From Rhypophila decipiens (Eukaryota > Ascomycota > Sordariomycetes > Sordariales > Naviculisporaceae), in NCBI GenBank assembly GCA_033297075.1, contig MU858171.1, positions 1 to 64,000 on the forward strand: a stretch of 64,000 nt of DNA. The letters are read 5' to 3'. Positions 45,071 through 54,929 of the stretch are shown here, piece after piece (position 1 is the stretch's first letter; the number at the start of each line of letters is the position of its first letter). The notes beneath the pieces are model-generated. The model had not been told where the DNA came from and ran no database searches. It saw only the letters and a list, made by a program, of their open reading frames with translations. Made by a program: the position numbers and the translations under genes.

Positions 45071-46139
45071 CTATTAATGAGCACGTGAGACCGTTCTGAA
45101 GTCGAGAGTATAATTGAGACCCTGACTGAAATTGTTCTTCATTCAACGAATATGGCGGTCTGTGAATTTGTGAATGAAGAAGAAAGACAGGATTCATGAG
45201 ATAAGCTTTTGGTGCTAGTGGGGTGCAACGGCCCGGCCGGGAACGGGGACCCTCCACTGAAAGCGGCCGGGGAGTGGGCCGATACAGGAGGTGGGGCAGT
45301 TGCGTGATTCACAGCTTCTTGTTCTAGAATAGTACTGCCAATTAAGTAGTAATAGTGCATGCGTGTCAGCAAGTAGGGTAACGGTGCAGGGGCTGTAATG
45401 TGGAAATAAACGGGCACCGGTGATTATGAACAGTTCCAGAGGAGGTTTGGTTACCTTGGATGAACATACCCGTATTCAGTACGCATCTAATTACGGGGAG
45501 ACTCACTTTATGATACCAACGGGGCAGGTTATACTCGGTATACCGTACTTGTTGACATGGTAATAGGGTTAAGAAAAGGTTGTAAAGGACTGCCGAATTA
45601 AATCCGAAGTACATCATTGGAATTAAGCTTGGAAATTTGCTGCAAAAGCGCGGATTTCCATTGGTACAACGGGGTATTCGCACGAGCACTGTCTTGTAAT
45701 GAATCCTTGATCGTACCGAGTTCACGGTAACGTCTGGTACGGGGTAGAGCCAGTAGCTTTTATTACACTACTTCCATTGACTTTGCTGGCTATTTTCATA
45801 AGTGAGAAGAACAGGTATGACAACCTTAACTATTTACAGGAGTGCTGAGCCAGACAATACCATAATGTATTGATGATACCGCATAATACCGACCTCGAAA
45901 ACCAGTAGCGGCTCGGGGCGAACATGAATGCATACGGCAGTGGCTCCACTCTGTATGTGCCATTCCTCCTCAGGGTTAGGGGTAAACACAGCATCAGTTT
46001 GAGACATTTTTGGAAAAGGGGCAAAACAAAACAACACGGTAACACCTGCACACCGCAAGCAGGCTAGCCAATCCTTCGAGGTCCGACCCAATTCCATCTT
46101 AAAAAGAGGGTCTTCGCTTCTTCTCTTCCTAAGTCATTT
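45071..46139. other. 1.1-kb intergenic tract
   Basis: This is spacer between two minus-strand genes, with the promoter of the MFS gene in its left part. It is AT-richer around 45500-45880. No gene is supported. Confidence 0.35.
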
Positions 46140-47324
46140 CTAGCCAAGCTTTGGAGCCGGCGACCAATCCCCGGTCCAGTCACCCAACTCCAGCGTCGAG
46201 TTGCTGACCTCAATGTCAACCGTGGGCTGCAAAAACCTGCCGTAAAAGGCACCAAGGGCTACACCGGCATTGGCCGGGAACTGGCAATGATTGTGCTCCC
46301 CACTCGGCTCGAGGTAGAATCCCATGTTACTCTTGACACCGAGCGCAGCGTATATCTCACGGCCGGCCTTCATAGCTATCGTGGTGCTATCCGGGCCTAG
46401 CCACTCAATGTTGCTCTCGATAACAAACAAGCCGCGCGGGGCAATCAAAGCAGGGAGGAAGTGCTGATCAGCCGGGATGGTGGTGACGTTGTTGACATAC
46501 TTCTGGAACCGTGGCGACATCCAAGTGTTTTCCGTGACAAGCTGTCGAGCAGTCTGGATGACGGATCCGTTGGCCGAGAGGAAGTCGGAGATACGCCATG
46601 ATCCAGCTCCGCCGGTGCCGCCCTCCACCGGAACGGTCAGGGCAAATCTCTTCTCAAAGGCGCCAACAGCCAGGGCCCCTTTGCCGTTTCGGCTGCAGCC
46701 TGTGACAGCCAGCCGCTTGGTATCGATGCCCGTCTTCTCGGGGCCGAGTTGCTGAAGAGCGTCGATGACGCGACCGGCGCACCACGCCCAGGCCATGAGG
46801 GACCCAGCAGGGTGGTCGCTTCCGTGGAGATCGTAGAACCAGCCTTTTCCATAAGCCTGGGCGCTGGTCTGAGCTGCACAAGCATCATTGTCGAAGCCGA
46901 TGATACCAAGTCCATCAGGAACGGGAATCGTTGGGTAGGAACCGACGGCGACTACGGCCGGCCCGCCTGAACTTCCCGCAGCACGAGGTGTGTTCCTGAT
47001 GGTGAAGCGCGCGGTGGCAGAGTTGGTTTTGGTAGTGACCGTCATGGTGACTGTGTTTCCCTCGAGTGAGGCCTGGACTGACTGAGGGGGAGGCGGTAGG
47101 TCGCCCAGCTGAAACTGCTGGAGGATCTTGCTCATCTCCTCTTGGCGACAAGCCCAGTCCTCTTTTGTCTTGACTGGCTCCCCATTGTAGAACGTCCACG
47201 GATCGGGCAATTGGGGCTCAGAGACGGGGGCGAATGTCTCGGGAATGTCGCATGAGGCGAGGGAGACAGGTGCTCTACCGAAGGCAAGAGCAGCCAACAG
47301 AAGGGACCTGGTGACGCGAGTCAT
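46140..47324 (-). CDS. 4-O-methyl-glucuronoyl methylesterase (CE15)
   Basis: This secreted esterase is predicted to cleave ester bonds between lignin and glucuronoxylan in plant cell walls. The single exon encodes 394 residues. A signal peptide (SLLLAALAFGRAPVSLAS) precedes the mature start. The nucleophile motif GCSRNGKGA is complete with Ser211. Glu234 (VPVEGGTGG) fits the acid position, and His346 in HNHC fits the catalytic His. Substrate-region motifs TWMSPRFQKY and SNIEWLGPDS match the family. There is no carbohydrate-binding module, so this is a single-domain form. A TATATAAG box lies about 93 bp upstream of the ATG. Confidence 0.93.
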   Translation of the reverse strand: MTRVTRSLLLAALAFGRAPVSLASCDIPETFAPVSEPQLPDPWTFYNGEPVKTKEDWACRQEEMSKILQQFQLGDLPPPPQSVQASLEGNTVTMTVTTKTNSATARFTIRNTPRAAGSSGGPAVVAVGSYPTIPVPDGLGIIGFDNDACAAQTSAQAYGKGWFYDLHGSDHPAGSLMAWAWCAGRVIDALQQLGPEKTGIDTKRLAVTGCSRNGKGALAVGAFEKRFALTVPVEGGTGGAGSWRISDFLSANGSVIQTARQLVTENTWMSPRFQKYVNNVTTIPADQHFLPALIAPRGLFVIESNIEWLGPDSTTIAMKAGREIYAALGVKSNMGFYLEPSGEHNHCQFPANAGVALGAFYGRFLQPTVDIEVSNSTLELGDWTGDWSPAPKLG

Positions 47325-50300
47325 GATGACAAAGAGCAGCTCAGGTGAGGTTAGCGAAATCTTTGAGGTTCTATCGGGCTCATTTTGTCGCAGGTCAAAG
47401 GATCGTTTGCTCCTTACTTATATACCTAGTACAGACTCCAGAAAGATCTTGCCAAATGTCTTGAGTTCCCGCAGCAAGCGTTAACCGCCATGGTGAATGG
47501 TAGTCTTGAAGCACGCAAAGTGTGGGGTGCTAAATTGAGACAATCTAGAGCAAATTCTCCAGATTGGAAAACCACAGCTTGCTTACCATCGTCACGCAGT
47601 CCTCATATTGCAACGGAACTACTGCAGACAAAGACTGTTGCAGACAGTGAGATGTTAGGTTCGGAGGTCACAGCTTCTCGACGTGAAGAAGACTCATTCA
47701 GCAGAGTAGCTCGGACTGCAACGCCCGTAGACGGTAGGTAATTACTTCAACCAAGTATCCGGTCAACCTGCTTTACTTGAAGATTTTCACTCGTGGAAAG
47801 AGGATGACTGAATGTCCGAGGTTCCTGAGCCCAAGCCTCGCCCGTGTTGATATCGTGGCTCTTTACCCACTCACCTACAAGAAAGCAAATAATTATCCTT
47901 GTGAGAGAGTTTATGACAAAAGCTTAGCTCTGCAGCGCAATTTCAGTCAAAAAGTGCGCACAAGTTGGATCTGGGAAGATGCGCCACGCCCGATTTTGGC
48001 AGATGACGCACCATAAGCAAGCTCACCTCAGAGACTCTCAGGGTCATAATTACCTAGTGACCATGCTGGGACTACCACGTCTCGGCCTTCCAAGCCGATC
48101 GTGAGTAGAGGCCAAGTATGGGCCGCCTTCAGTGCCGATGCCCGCCCTAGAACGAGATCTGCACTACCGATTAGACTTTAGCTGCGGTACACGGCAATAT
48201 CAGCGAGATAGAGTACCCCAAAGGCTATCAAGGGACATGTTTGACCATCTGCCGGCAGTCCACCTCCGAACTTGGCGACGAGAGGTGCCATCTTTCCGGA
48301 CCTTGCTGTCGTGGGACTTGCGTCATGTATCGTTGTCAGATTCTCCCGGCATGGGCCCATCCACACACAGTCACACGGCCTTCCATGAAATATTGAACCA
48401 AGACATGTTATGTATTCTCAATCGTTGCGGGGTAAACCTCATGCTCGCAGATATGAACCATAAACCCCGACGGCATGTACAGTTGGTAGCCACCATTCAC
48501 GGACCGTGCCGCTGAAGATGGTACCTGGATGCCTGCTGGAATACTAAGGCTCGGCCTACTGCTTCTGGTTGGATACAGCCGTTAATACGGACCGCCTCTG
48601 TATTGCTTAGGTGCTTGATTAGACATGTGAGGTAACGTTACTGTTGAAGTGCGGTGGTTGACTGGACAGTGGACAGAACGGACCTGAACCAGATTATGGT
48701 ATTGCGCTTAAAGATCTTGTCTATCTGCCAACTTATGCTGAGTATGACCCAACAGCAGTACAAAGAATCTCCCTTTTGGGTCGTTGGGTCCCTGGAGGCT
48801 TGCTTGTGTTTTCGTCGCTGCCGGGTCCTACATTTGGGGCCCCTTGACCCGGGCATTGCCAGACGGACCACTGCATTACTGGGCAAGATCGCTCTTTAAA
48901 CTTACACAGGACACATTGCGCCGTTTGATATGACCGAGAAGGGTGTACGGAGTAAGCAGATCCTTGACACGTTGACTGCCTAGGTATCAGCGTGGCCGAT
49001 CGAGTACGTAATCTCAGGGCCGCTGTTACTCGCAGGATTCCGGGACCAAATTGATCAATGGAATCATGTTCCCCGCCTATGAAAATTGCGTTGGCTTCCA
49101 TTCACACGCCGAGAGCAACATGTGCTTGTTCAAAATCCAAGTATTCTTTTCTCTCGCGCCCTATCTCAATAATGCCCTCTCAACGAACTGACCTCATACT
49201 TGCATTCAACCCTTTATAGTTCGACACCAGGACCAATACTGATTACAAGTACTAAAAGGGAATTTACTTCCTAGCAAGGATAACTTGATTTGTACTAGAG
49301 AAAGGAGGAGGAAAGGGCGGCAGAGATACTTCGTATATCGGTCCTCTTTTGGAAAGTCACAACTAACAAACATCAGATACACTTTGCATGCCTCCCATCC
49401 ACACTGCATGCAGTCTACCAGTTCATACGTATTGATGTTCCTGGCGACGTCTCTTCATACCAATCTCTGTCAGTTTCAAGTTCCGCTTGGTTTTTTCCAC
49501 GAGTCAGTAGTTAATCCGTGCTACCAGCTTTCAAAATTAAAAAGGGGTAACAACGACCATATTACTACTACCCATGGCATGAGTACATTCAATAAGAAAT
49601 GGCTCTTGTAACCTTTGTTTGCTTTTCTTGGGCAAATTAGGGTTGTCTGCGACCTTCGACGGAGCTTTTAGGTCTAACCCCGTACAAGTTGGTATTCCCC
49701 CATGGTTCTGGAGAACATTATCGATACCACCGTTACAAAGCAATCTCTAGGCAACTTCGGAAACCGAGACACCATGGAAGGTATTTCTTGACCGTGCGGT
49801 ACGGAGCAGTACCAGACAGTCCTTCCCGTATACGAACATGAATGGATTAACTTGTCCTGACTTCCGGGCATTGTTCATTATCATATAATGAGCTCAAACA
49901 TGGAATCATGCGGGCAACACCGTGTTTACGGTGTACTTCTCACAGTGATCATTTCATTATTTCACACAGTACCTTTTGTCAAAGCCAACGAACTTGAACT
50001 TGGAGTTGGACCAACAACCCTCCCGTATTGGATATTGGTAGGACACTGAAGATGCCAGGCGGCGGGTAATTCCCAACCTCGGCTGGCTGAGAATGCAAAC
50101 ATATTCTTCTTTCTTTCTTGATTGCCACCCTGAAACAATGGATAGCAACAGACATTTATCGTTCGGGGGATGGAACTTTTGTTAAAAAATGGCTGTGGTC
50201 CATGAGCAGTAGATTTGTGAACGCTTCCTATGTTGCACCGGCGAATCTAGCGACATTGAACCGCAAGCCTTTACATGTCTACCGACATATCACGAGCAGC

Positions 50301-50326
50301 GGTTTTATCAAGAAGGCCCAAAAGTC
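47325..50326. other. 3-kb gene-poor tract
   Basis: After the CE15 promoter I found only short frames with no motifs, on either strand. Composition is ordinary, without long tandem repeats. No gene or RNA can be supported. Confidence 0.35.
47417..47424 (-). promoter_or_regulatory. TATA box of the CE15 gene
   Basis: The minus strand reads TATATAAG here, 93-100 bp before the CE15 start codon. The spacing fits a fungal TATA element for a regulated, highly expressed gene. Confidence 0.55.
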
Positions 50327-51151
50327 ATGGCCGATCAGGACCTTCTCCACGCCGTTGAGTTCCCTCGCGGGGAGGATATTCCTCTTCCTAATTGCGAAGG
50401 GCCTAAGCTGCACCCGTTCCGTCCATTTGGCCACGTGGTAAACGATATCCACGCATTTGGCATGTCCCGCGACGAGCTGCGAATGCGAGTCAATCACACA
50501 GACTGCTTCAACTGCGAGTGCCGTGCTTACGGCCGCCTCGAGGAGACAGGCCACGCAAACATGGTAGTACGCTGCCTTGGATACGTCCTGCTGACCCCGG
50601 GGCAAGAGAAGACCTTCCGCTCCCGCACTTCGACGTGCCCAGATCTGTTGCAACGCTTTGCGTATCTTGCACGGGTTCCCCTCCGTGGAATAGTAAAGGA
50701 ATGGATACCGGAGGGTACCGAATATTTTACGGCGGCTATGGCTTCGCGGATGCGTAGAGACCTCAAGACCCTCAACAGGATCGGCATAGCAAATAGGGAT
50801 ATAAAGGAAAACAACTACCTGGGAGGGAAGCTCGTCGACTTTGGCAACGCCTGGACGGTCCCTCACTATCTGGTCGACAAGTGGAAGAGATGGATCGAGG
50901 AAGGTGGTAAGCGGGCAGAGCATGCCAAGGAGGACTTGGAGATGGAGCGAGAAATAGATCAAGACAGCTTCGACCACATGATCCAGCAATGGAACGAGAC
51001 ACGCCAAGGCCCGCGGATATGGGTGAGGAATTACCCAAACCGGGATTATTCCAACCTGAGATCTCGCCGGTCCAAGCGTTCTGATGGATATCCTGCGTTT
51101 CCAGGGCCTGATCGGTTGAGCTACGATTGGAAGGCGCATTATCATGACTGA
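50327..51151 (+). CDS. FTA2/protein-kinase-like protein lacking a normal N-lobe
   Basis: This single-exon gene encodes 274 residues. It resembles the fungal kinetochore FTA2-type group of degenerate protein kinases. Recognisable parts are the DCFNCECRAYGRL helix, a hinge-like GIVKEWIP, a catalytic-loop-like NRDIKENN at 156-163, and DFGNAW at 171-176. The Gly-rich loop and the Lys-bearing strand that should precede FNCECRAYG are missing or unrecognisable, and HRD is replaced by NRD. Catalytic activity is therefore doubtful. The basic C-terminal tail follows a helix after VPHYLVDKWKRWIEEG. The gene may be a reduced copy of a larger family member. A kinetochore role is not implied for dispersed copies. 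Confidence 0.7.
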   Translation: MADQDLLHAVEFPRGEDIPLPNCEGPKLHPFRPFGHVVNDIHAFGMSRDELRMRVNHTDCFNCECRAYGRLEETGHANMVVRCLGYVLLTPGQEKTFRSRTSTCPDLLQRFAYLARVPLRGIVKEWIPEGTEYFTAAMASRMRRDLKTLNRIGIANRDIKENNYLGGKLVDFGNAWTVPHYLVDKWKRWIEEGGKRAEHAKEDLEMEREIDQDSFDHMIQQWNETRQGPRIWVRNYPNRDYSNLRSRRSKRSDGYPAFPGPDRLSYDWKAHYHD

Positions 51152-51276
51152 TAGCATCTAGCGTTTTCGTACTACTGTAATATGCTCCTGTACAATATGC
51201 CATAACCGCATAGCTAGCCACAACAATATTACACTGTCCATTTCGTCTTCTCCTTCGATATTCTATCCCATTTTGC

Positions 51277-52189
51277 CTACGCACTACTGTTAACTTTGTC
51301 AACAACAAAGGCCACCGCCTCAGCTCCATAGACTTGTATATACCTCCGATGGACTCCCTGATCATCCCCCCGATCGCAGAATACGTCTCCCGTATCGCAG
51401 TATGACACCATCTTGTCCTGGACTGCTGCACATCCGGCTGTGGTGTTAAGTCGAGGGAACATCTACGATGTTGGCAAGAAGCCATATCAAGTCAGCAAAA
51501 GGCGCCATATCTGTGGTTGGGGTTCGCTCACCCCGTCCTTGATCGATGTCCCCCGGTTGAATGGCGCACTGGCGACGTGCGATGGGTCGCCCATGAGGAG
51601 GATGGCGGAGACTATTGCAGGTTAGGCACTGGTTCTTCTCTACGCGATGTGGTAACCAGGGCATCAAAATGGCATACTCCTGTCGGCGACATTGGCTGGA
51701 AGTGGATCTGATTGCGGGAAGCCAGCCTCGCTGTTGCCGCAAACCACATCGGCCGAGACATGTGCACCCTAGGGAGCAAGCAGAAGTTAGCGCTCAGTCA
51801 AGATGCCGTAACTAAGCTGTCGCCAGGAAGCCTGAGGGTTGAGCTCTACGAACTTGGCTGTATCCCATGAGGACAATCCTCCCGCCGGGACACGCGGAGG
51901 CATATTCCACAGCCAGCCTTCTCATCTCAATGACCCCGGCCGTTTCCGACTCGGGGTACTCCTTGAGCGTCGCGGGGTAGTCCACCGCAACAATCTCGGA
52001 GCCGGGAATCTGGCTGGCCACGCGGTTGGCGATGATGCCGATGACCCCTGTGCCCGGTCGTTCGGTGCTCGCGCGGGCGACGATGATGTGCGCCCCAGAA
52101 TCACAAGCTATGGGTTGGGCGTTGCATCCATGTCGTCCAAGGTGGAGAAGCAGTGGGAGGACAAGTGAAGTCACTGTTAGGCGTGTCAT
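51277..52189 (-). CDS. Cutinase / acetylxylan esterase family protein (CE5)
   Basis: This secreted serine esterase may act on cutin or acetylated xylan. Exons 52189-51854, 51768-51678, 51611-51532 and 51462-51277 give 230 residues with an intact frame. A signal peptide (VTSLVLPLLLHLGRHGCNA) is present. The nucleophile Ser111 is in GYSQ followed by GAHV across the first intron. The other triad members are Asp195 in CDTGDVFC and His207 in GVHRRY. Cysteine placement and the ARASTERPGTG start of the domain fit CE5, nearer to acetylxylan esterase-like members than to classic cutinases. Three short introns (85, 66 and 69 nt) have GT-AG borders. A TATAAAAC box lies about 65 bp upstream. Confidence 0.9.
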
Positions 52190-52253
52190 TGTTTTGATGT
52201 TGATAGGTAGCAGGACGTTTTTGGGGTCAAGTGGGTTGATGGTTCGGACAGCG

Positions 52254-52261
52254 TTTTATAC
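52254..52261 (-). promoter_or_regulatory. TATA box of the CE5 gene
   Basis: The minus strand reads TATAAAAC here, 65-72 bp upstream of the CE5 start codon. The motif and distance fit a core promoter element. Confidence 0.5.
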
Positions 52262-53511
52262 CAAGTCTCAAGTTTTGCTGGCAGTCAACAAGAAGTGTCC
52301 GTAGGGCAAGGGCCAAGTGTATTGACGGTCACTCGCCCGACTTTTTGTCTGGTGGGAGCACCAGAGGTGTTTATTGGGCACACTCGGTCAGCGTTATACC
52401 AAAGACGGGGAAACAGCAGTGGGATGACCCGAGGAAATGATGCACAGCCTGCCATGGCCAAAGGATGTGTCTGCTACAAAAGGTAATTTTTCTCGGTGAA
52501 GAAATGATTTCATGGACCTGCTGATGAAATCTTTGGAAGCTGGTTGCTAGTTTGGGTTATGTCCTGGACTAATTTGGTGGTAGGTTGTAACCCGGGTCCA
52601 ATCCAGGTCGGCTTCGGTTATAACATAATCTTGTGAAATTCGGAGACTACCTGTTGACGGAGCTGCCCAGGTGGGAGTTAGACGTCGATTCGTTGTCAAA
52701 ATTGAAGATATATGAAGGTCACTACGACCGTGGCGTTTCTAACCAATAAGCCTCGCTACATAATTCTGAACTAGGATTCTCCACGGGTAATCTGAACGAG
52801 GAGGAAACACACTGGCATTTGGGAAACCGGAAAGTAGATTTATTAGTAGTATCCTGACGACATTGAGACCAGTTCCGAGTCCCGATTCTAGAATGACGCG
52901 CCTATTCAGTGGGGTTAGAAGGATATTTGAGACCAAGTGAAAAGACATTGCGCGGCAGAAAGGAATGCGGCAAGTGTTGAGGAAACAGATCAGGTACTCC
53001 CTGTGGCCTGTGCCTTCAACTCCGGTAGTCCCTGGAAATCATGGTGTTACATCTTTGCTCCAATCCATACAATCTGCGCGTAAGTGGGATGAACATTATT
53101 CCGCTCTTTATTGTTTCCATCACCTATTACAACAATGGCCATGGTGTTTTTCCCAGCTTCTCCTTGTGTTACGGTAAAATAAGACTCGGCATAATACGGC
53201 ACCGAGCTCGCTTTGGTATCCAAAAAGGGCGTCGCACAAGATCCATGTTATCCGAGTTAAACCGTTCTCCTGACCCCATATTGGCCTCCTGGTTTTCGTG
53301 GGCTGTCAAGTCGTGGTGTATTATTATCTGTGGCTTGCAGAATATCGACGTTTTGACGATTCAGCCTCAACGCCTCGACACTGAATACGAGCTGAGGTGC
53401 TTCACCAAGTACCTCGAAATGAGATATAATAGGACCCACCTTCCGGCTCCTTTGCCTCAAGGTTCTCGAATATTTTCATCGTCCAAGTCTTGGGGAATAA
53501 AATCAACAAAA
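52262..53511. other. 1.25-kb intergenic tract between divergent genes
   Basis: This spacer lies between the divergent CE5 and CBM-like genes. It should hold both promoters. I see no gene in it. Confidence 0.35.
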
Positions 53512-54338
53512 ATGAAGTGTACCGTTCTTAGTTTTGCAGCCGTGCTGTGCGTGCCTACTTATGCCAAGTGCAATGCAGACAAGTAAGTGATCATATTGCA
53601 GCATCTCTAGCACCATGGACATATGGAACTAACCTACTGTATCAAACACACAGTTGCTACCGGGCTCTTTTCCCCTGTGGCAATCCAGTTGCACTCGGCT
53701 CGGCCGTCAACTTCTGTCAATCTCTGACAGCGGGTGCGGGAACCCCAGCCGTGACACCGTCCCGAGCTACCTCGGCATGTGGGAGCGGACCAGCTCGATA
53801 CTCGTCGGCATGCTCATGCGGGCCAACGTGCACAACGACCAGCTCCTCCGCCGTCAACACTGCCTGTCCAACCCCGACCGCCCTGGTGCCCAACGGCGAC
53901 TTTGAGTGTCCTTATAACGTCGTGTGGGACCCCGAGGTGCCCGACACGTCGGCAATTTGGGAACTCCGCCAGCCCGGCAACACAGGAAACTTTGCTTTTG
54001 AGGCACACCTTCTCTCTCCACCTGCCACCCCCGAACTGGGTGTCAGCGTGCGGGTTACCAGCAAACCTTTCACGGTCACGCCCAATGTTCCTTACAAGCT
54101 TGGTTTCGCGTCTTGGTTTGACAGCCTGGATTCTGGATTCATCGGAGTCATGATCAATGGGTCACCGGTGTATACCGTTGACGCGAGGGACAAGGGCGCG
54201 GCCGGTGCCTGGCACGACAACACAGTCTCATTCACCCCGACAGGCTCCACTGTAACGCTCAAGTTTGAGTTTTTGTTTGGAAACCAGCATGCACCTAGTG
54301 TGCAACGGATTGATACTGTGACATTTATCCCTGCCTAG
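53512..54338 (+). CDS. Secreted protein with cysteine-rich N-terminus and carbohydrate-binding-like C-terminus
   Basis: Exons 53512-53582 and 53654-54338 encode 251 residues. A signal peptide (CTVLSFAAVLCVPTYA) is followed by KCNADNCYRAL, a motif common at the N-terminus of fungal secreted proteins. A Cys/Thr/Ser-rich region with FCQSL, CSCGPTC and TACPTPT forms a linker. The C-terminal 145 residues start with LVPNGDFEC and run through alternating strands (PYKLGFASWFDS, TVTLKFEFLF) to RIDTVTFIP. That pattern is typical of a jelly-roll carbohydrate-binding (CBM4/9- or galactose-binding-like) domain. Adhesion or polysaccharide binding is inferred; there is no catalytic motif. Confidence 0.8.
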
Positions 54339-54929
54339 CACCTCTGTCTCTGTGGCCTTGTCATAACATTCACTAGAGACGGACGTCAGTATAAGTATTT
54401 ACTCAAATAAACTATCATTTCTCGTGCCTCTCTCCAGTCTGTTGTCAACATGAATGCTAAGAGTTTCACTAAGCAAGTGGCTGTCAGTCTGAGTCCTTTA
54501 AAATAGACATGCCCTCGGGCCGAAGTCATCAGGGTGTGTCCCGGCCCGTTTGACTACCAAGAATGTTCGATGACGATTTCTGGGTGGAATTGAGGATGCC
54601 AAAGACTAAAAAGGCCATGATCCGTTTCTGCAAATGCCATGATTAGCTTTACGTGGGACCACCGGCCGCTGAGTTGGAATGCTCATAACGTGGAGAACCT
54701 GTTTTTCTGGAATGAAATCCGGGTCAATGGCGTAAGCCTAGATGTTTGAATCGTGAGACATTCGGACATGCCTCTTTCCATTACACGTGTATTATGGGAC
54801 TGGCATGTCAGGTTCAGGTTTTGGGCAGTTAAAATCGTGGATATCAGAAGTGCTGCCCGCAAAGTACCCTCTTACACCTTCCAGGTTGTCAGTTCAAGTT
54901 CAGCTTGTGAACGATTGCCAGATATCGCC
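54339..54929. other. Promoter region of the Ser-rich WSC gene
   Basis: This 590-bp spacer lies between same-strand genes. In-frame sequence extends upstream of the chosen ATG at 54930 without a signal peptide, so it is treated as leader. No gene is seen. Confidence 0.35.

Noticed and set aside
48132..48515. 127-codon plus-strand frame in the 47-50 kb tract
   Set aside because: No signal peptide, domain or splice partners, and its composition resembles random sequence.
45470..50040. Frequent CCGTA/TACGG words in gene-poor spacers
   Set aside because: The words are short and without regular spacing; enrichment cannot be judged without counting against background.
50279..51157. 292-codon minus-strand frame over the FTA2-like gene
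   Set aside because: The plus strand carries recognisable NRDIKENN and DFG-like motifs; the minus frame has none.
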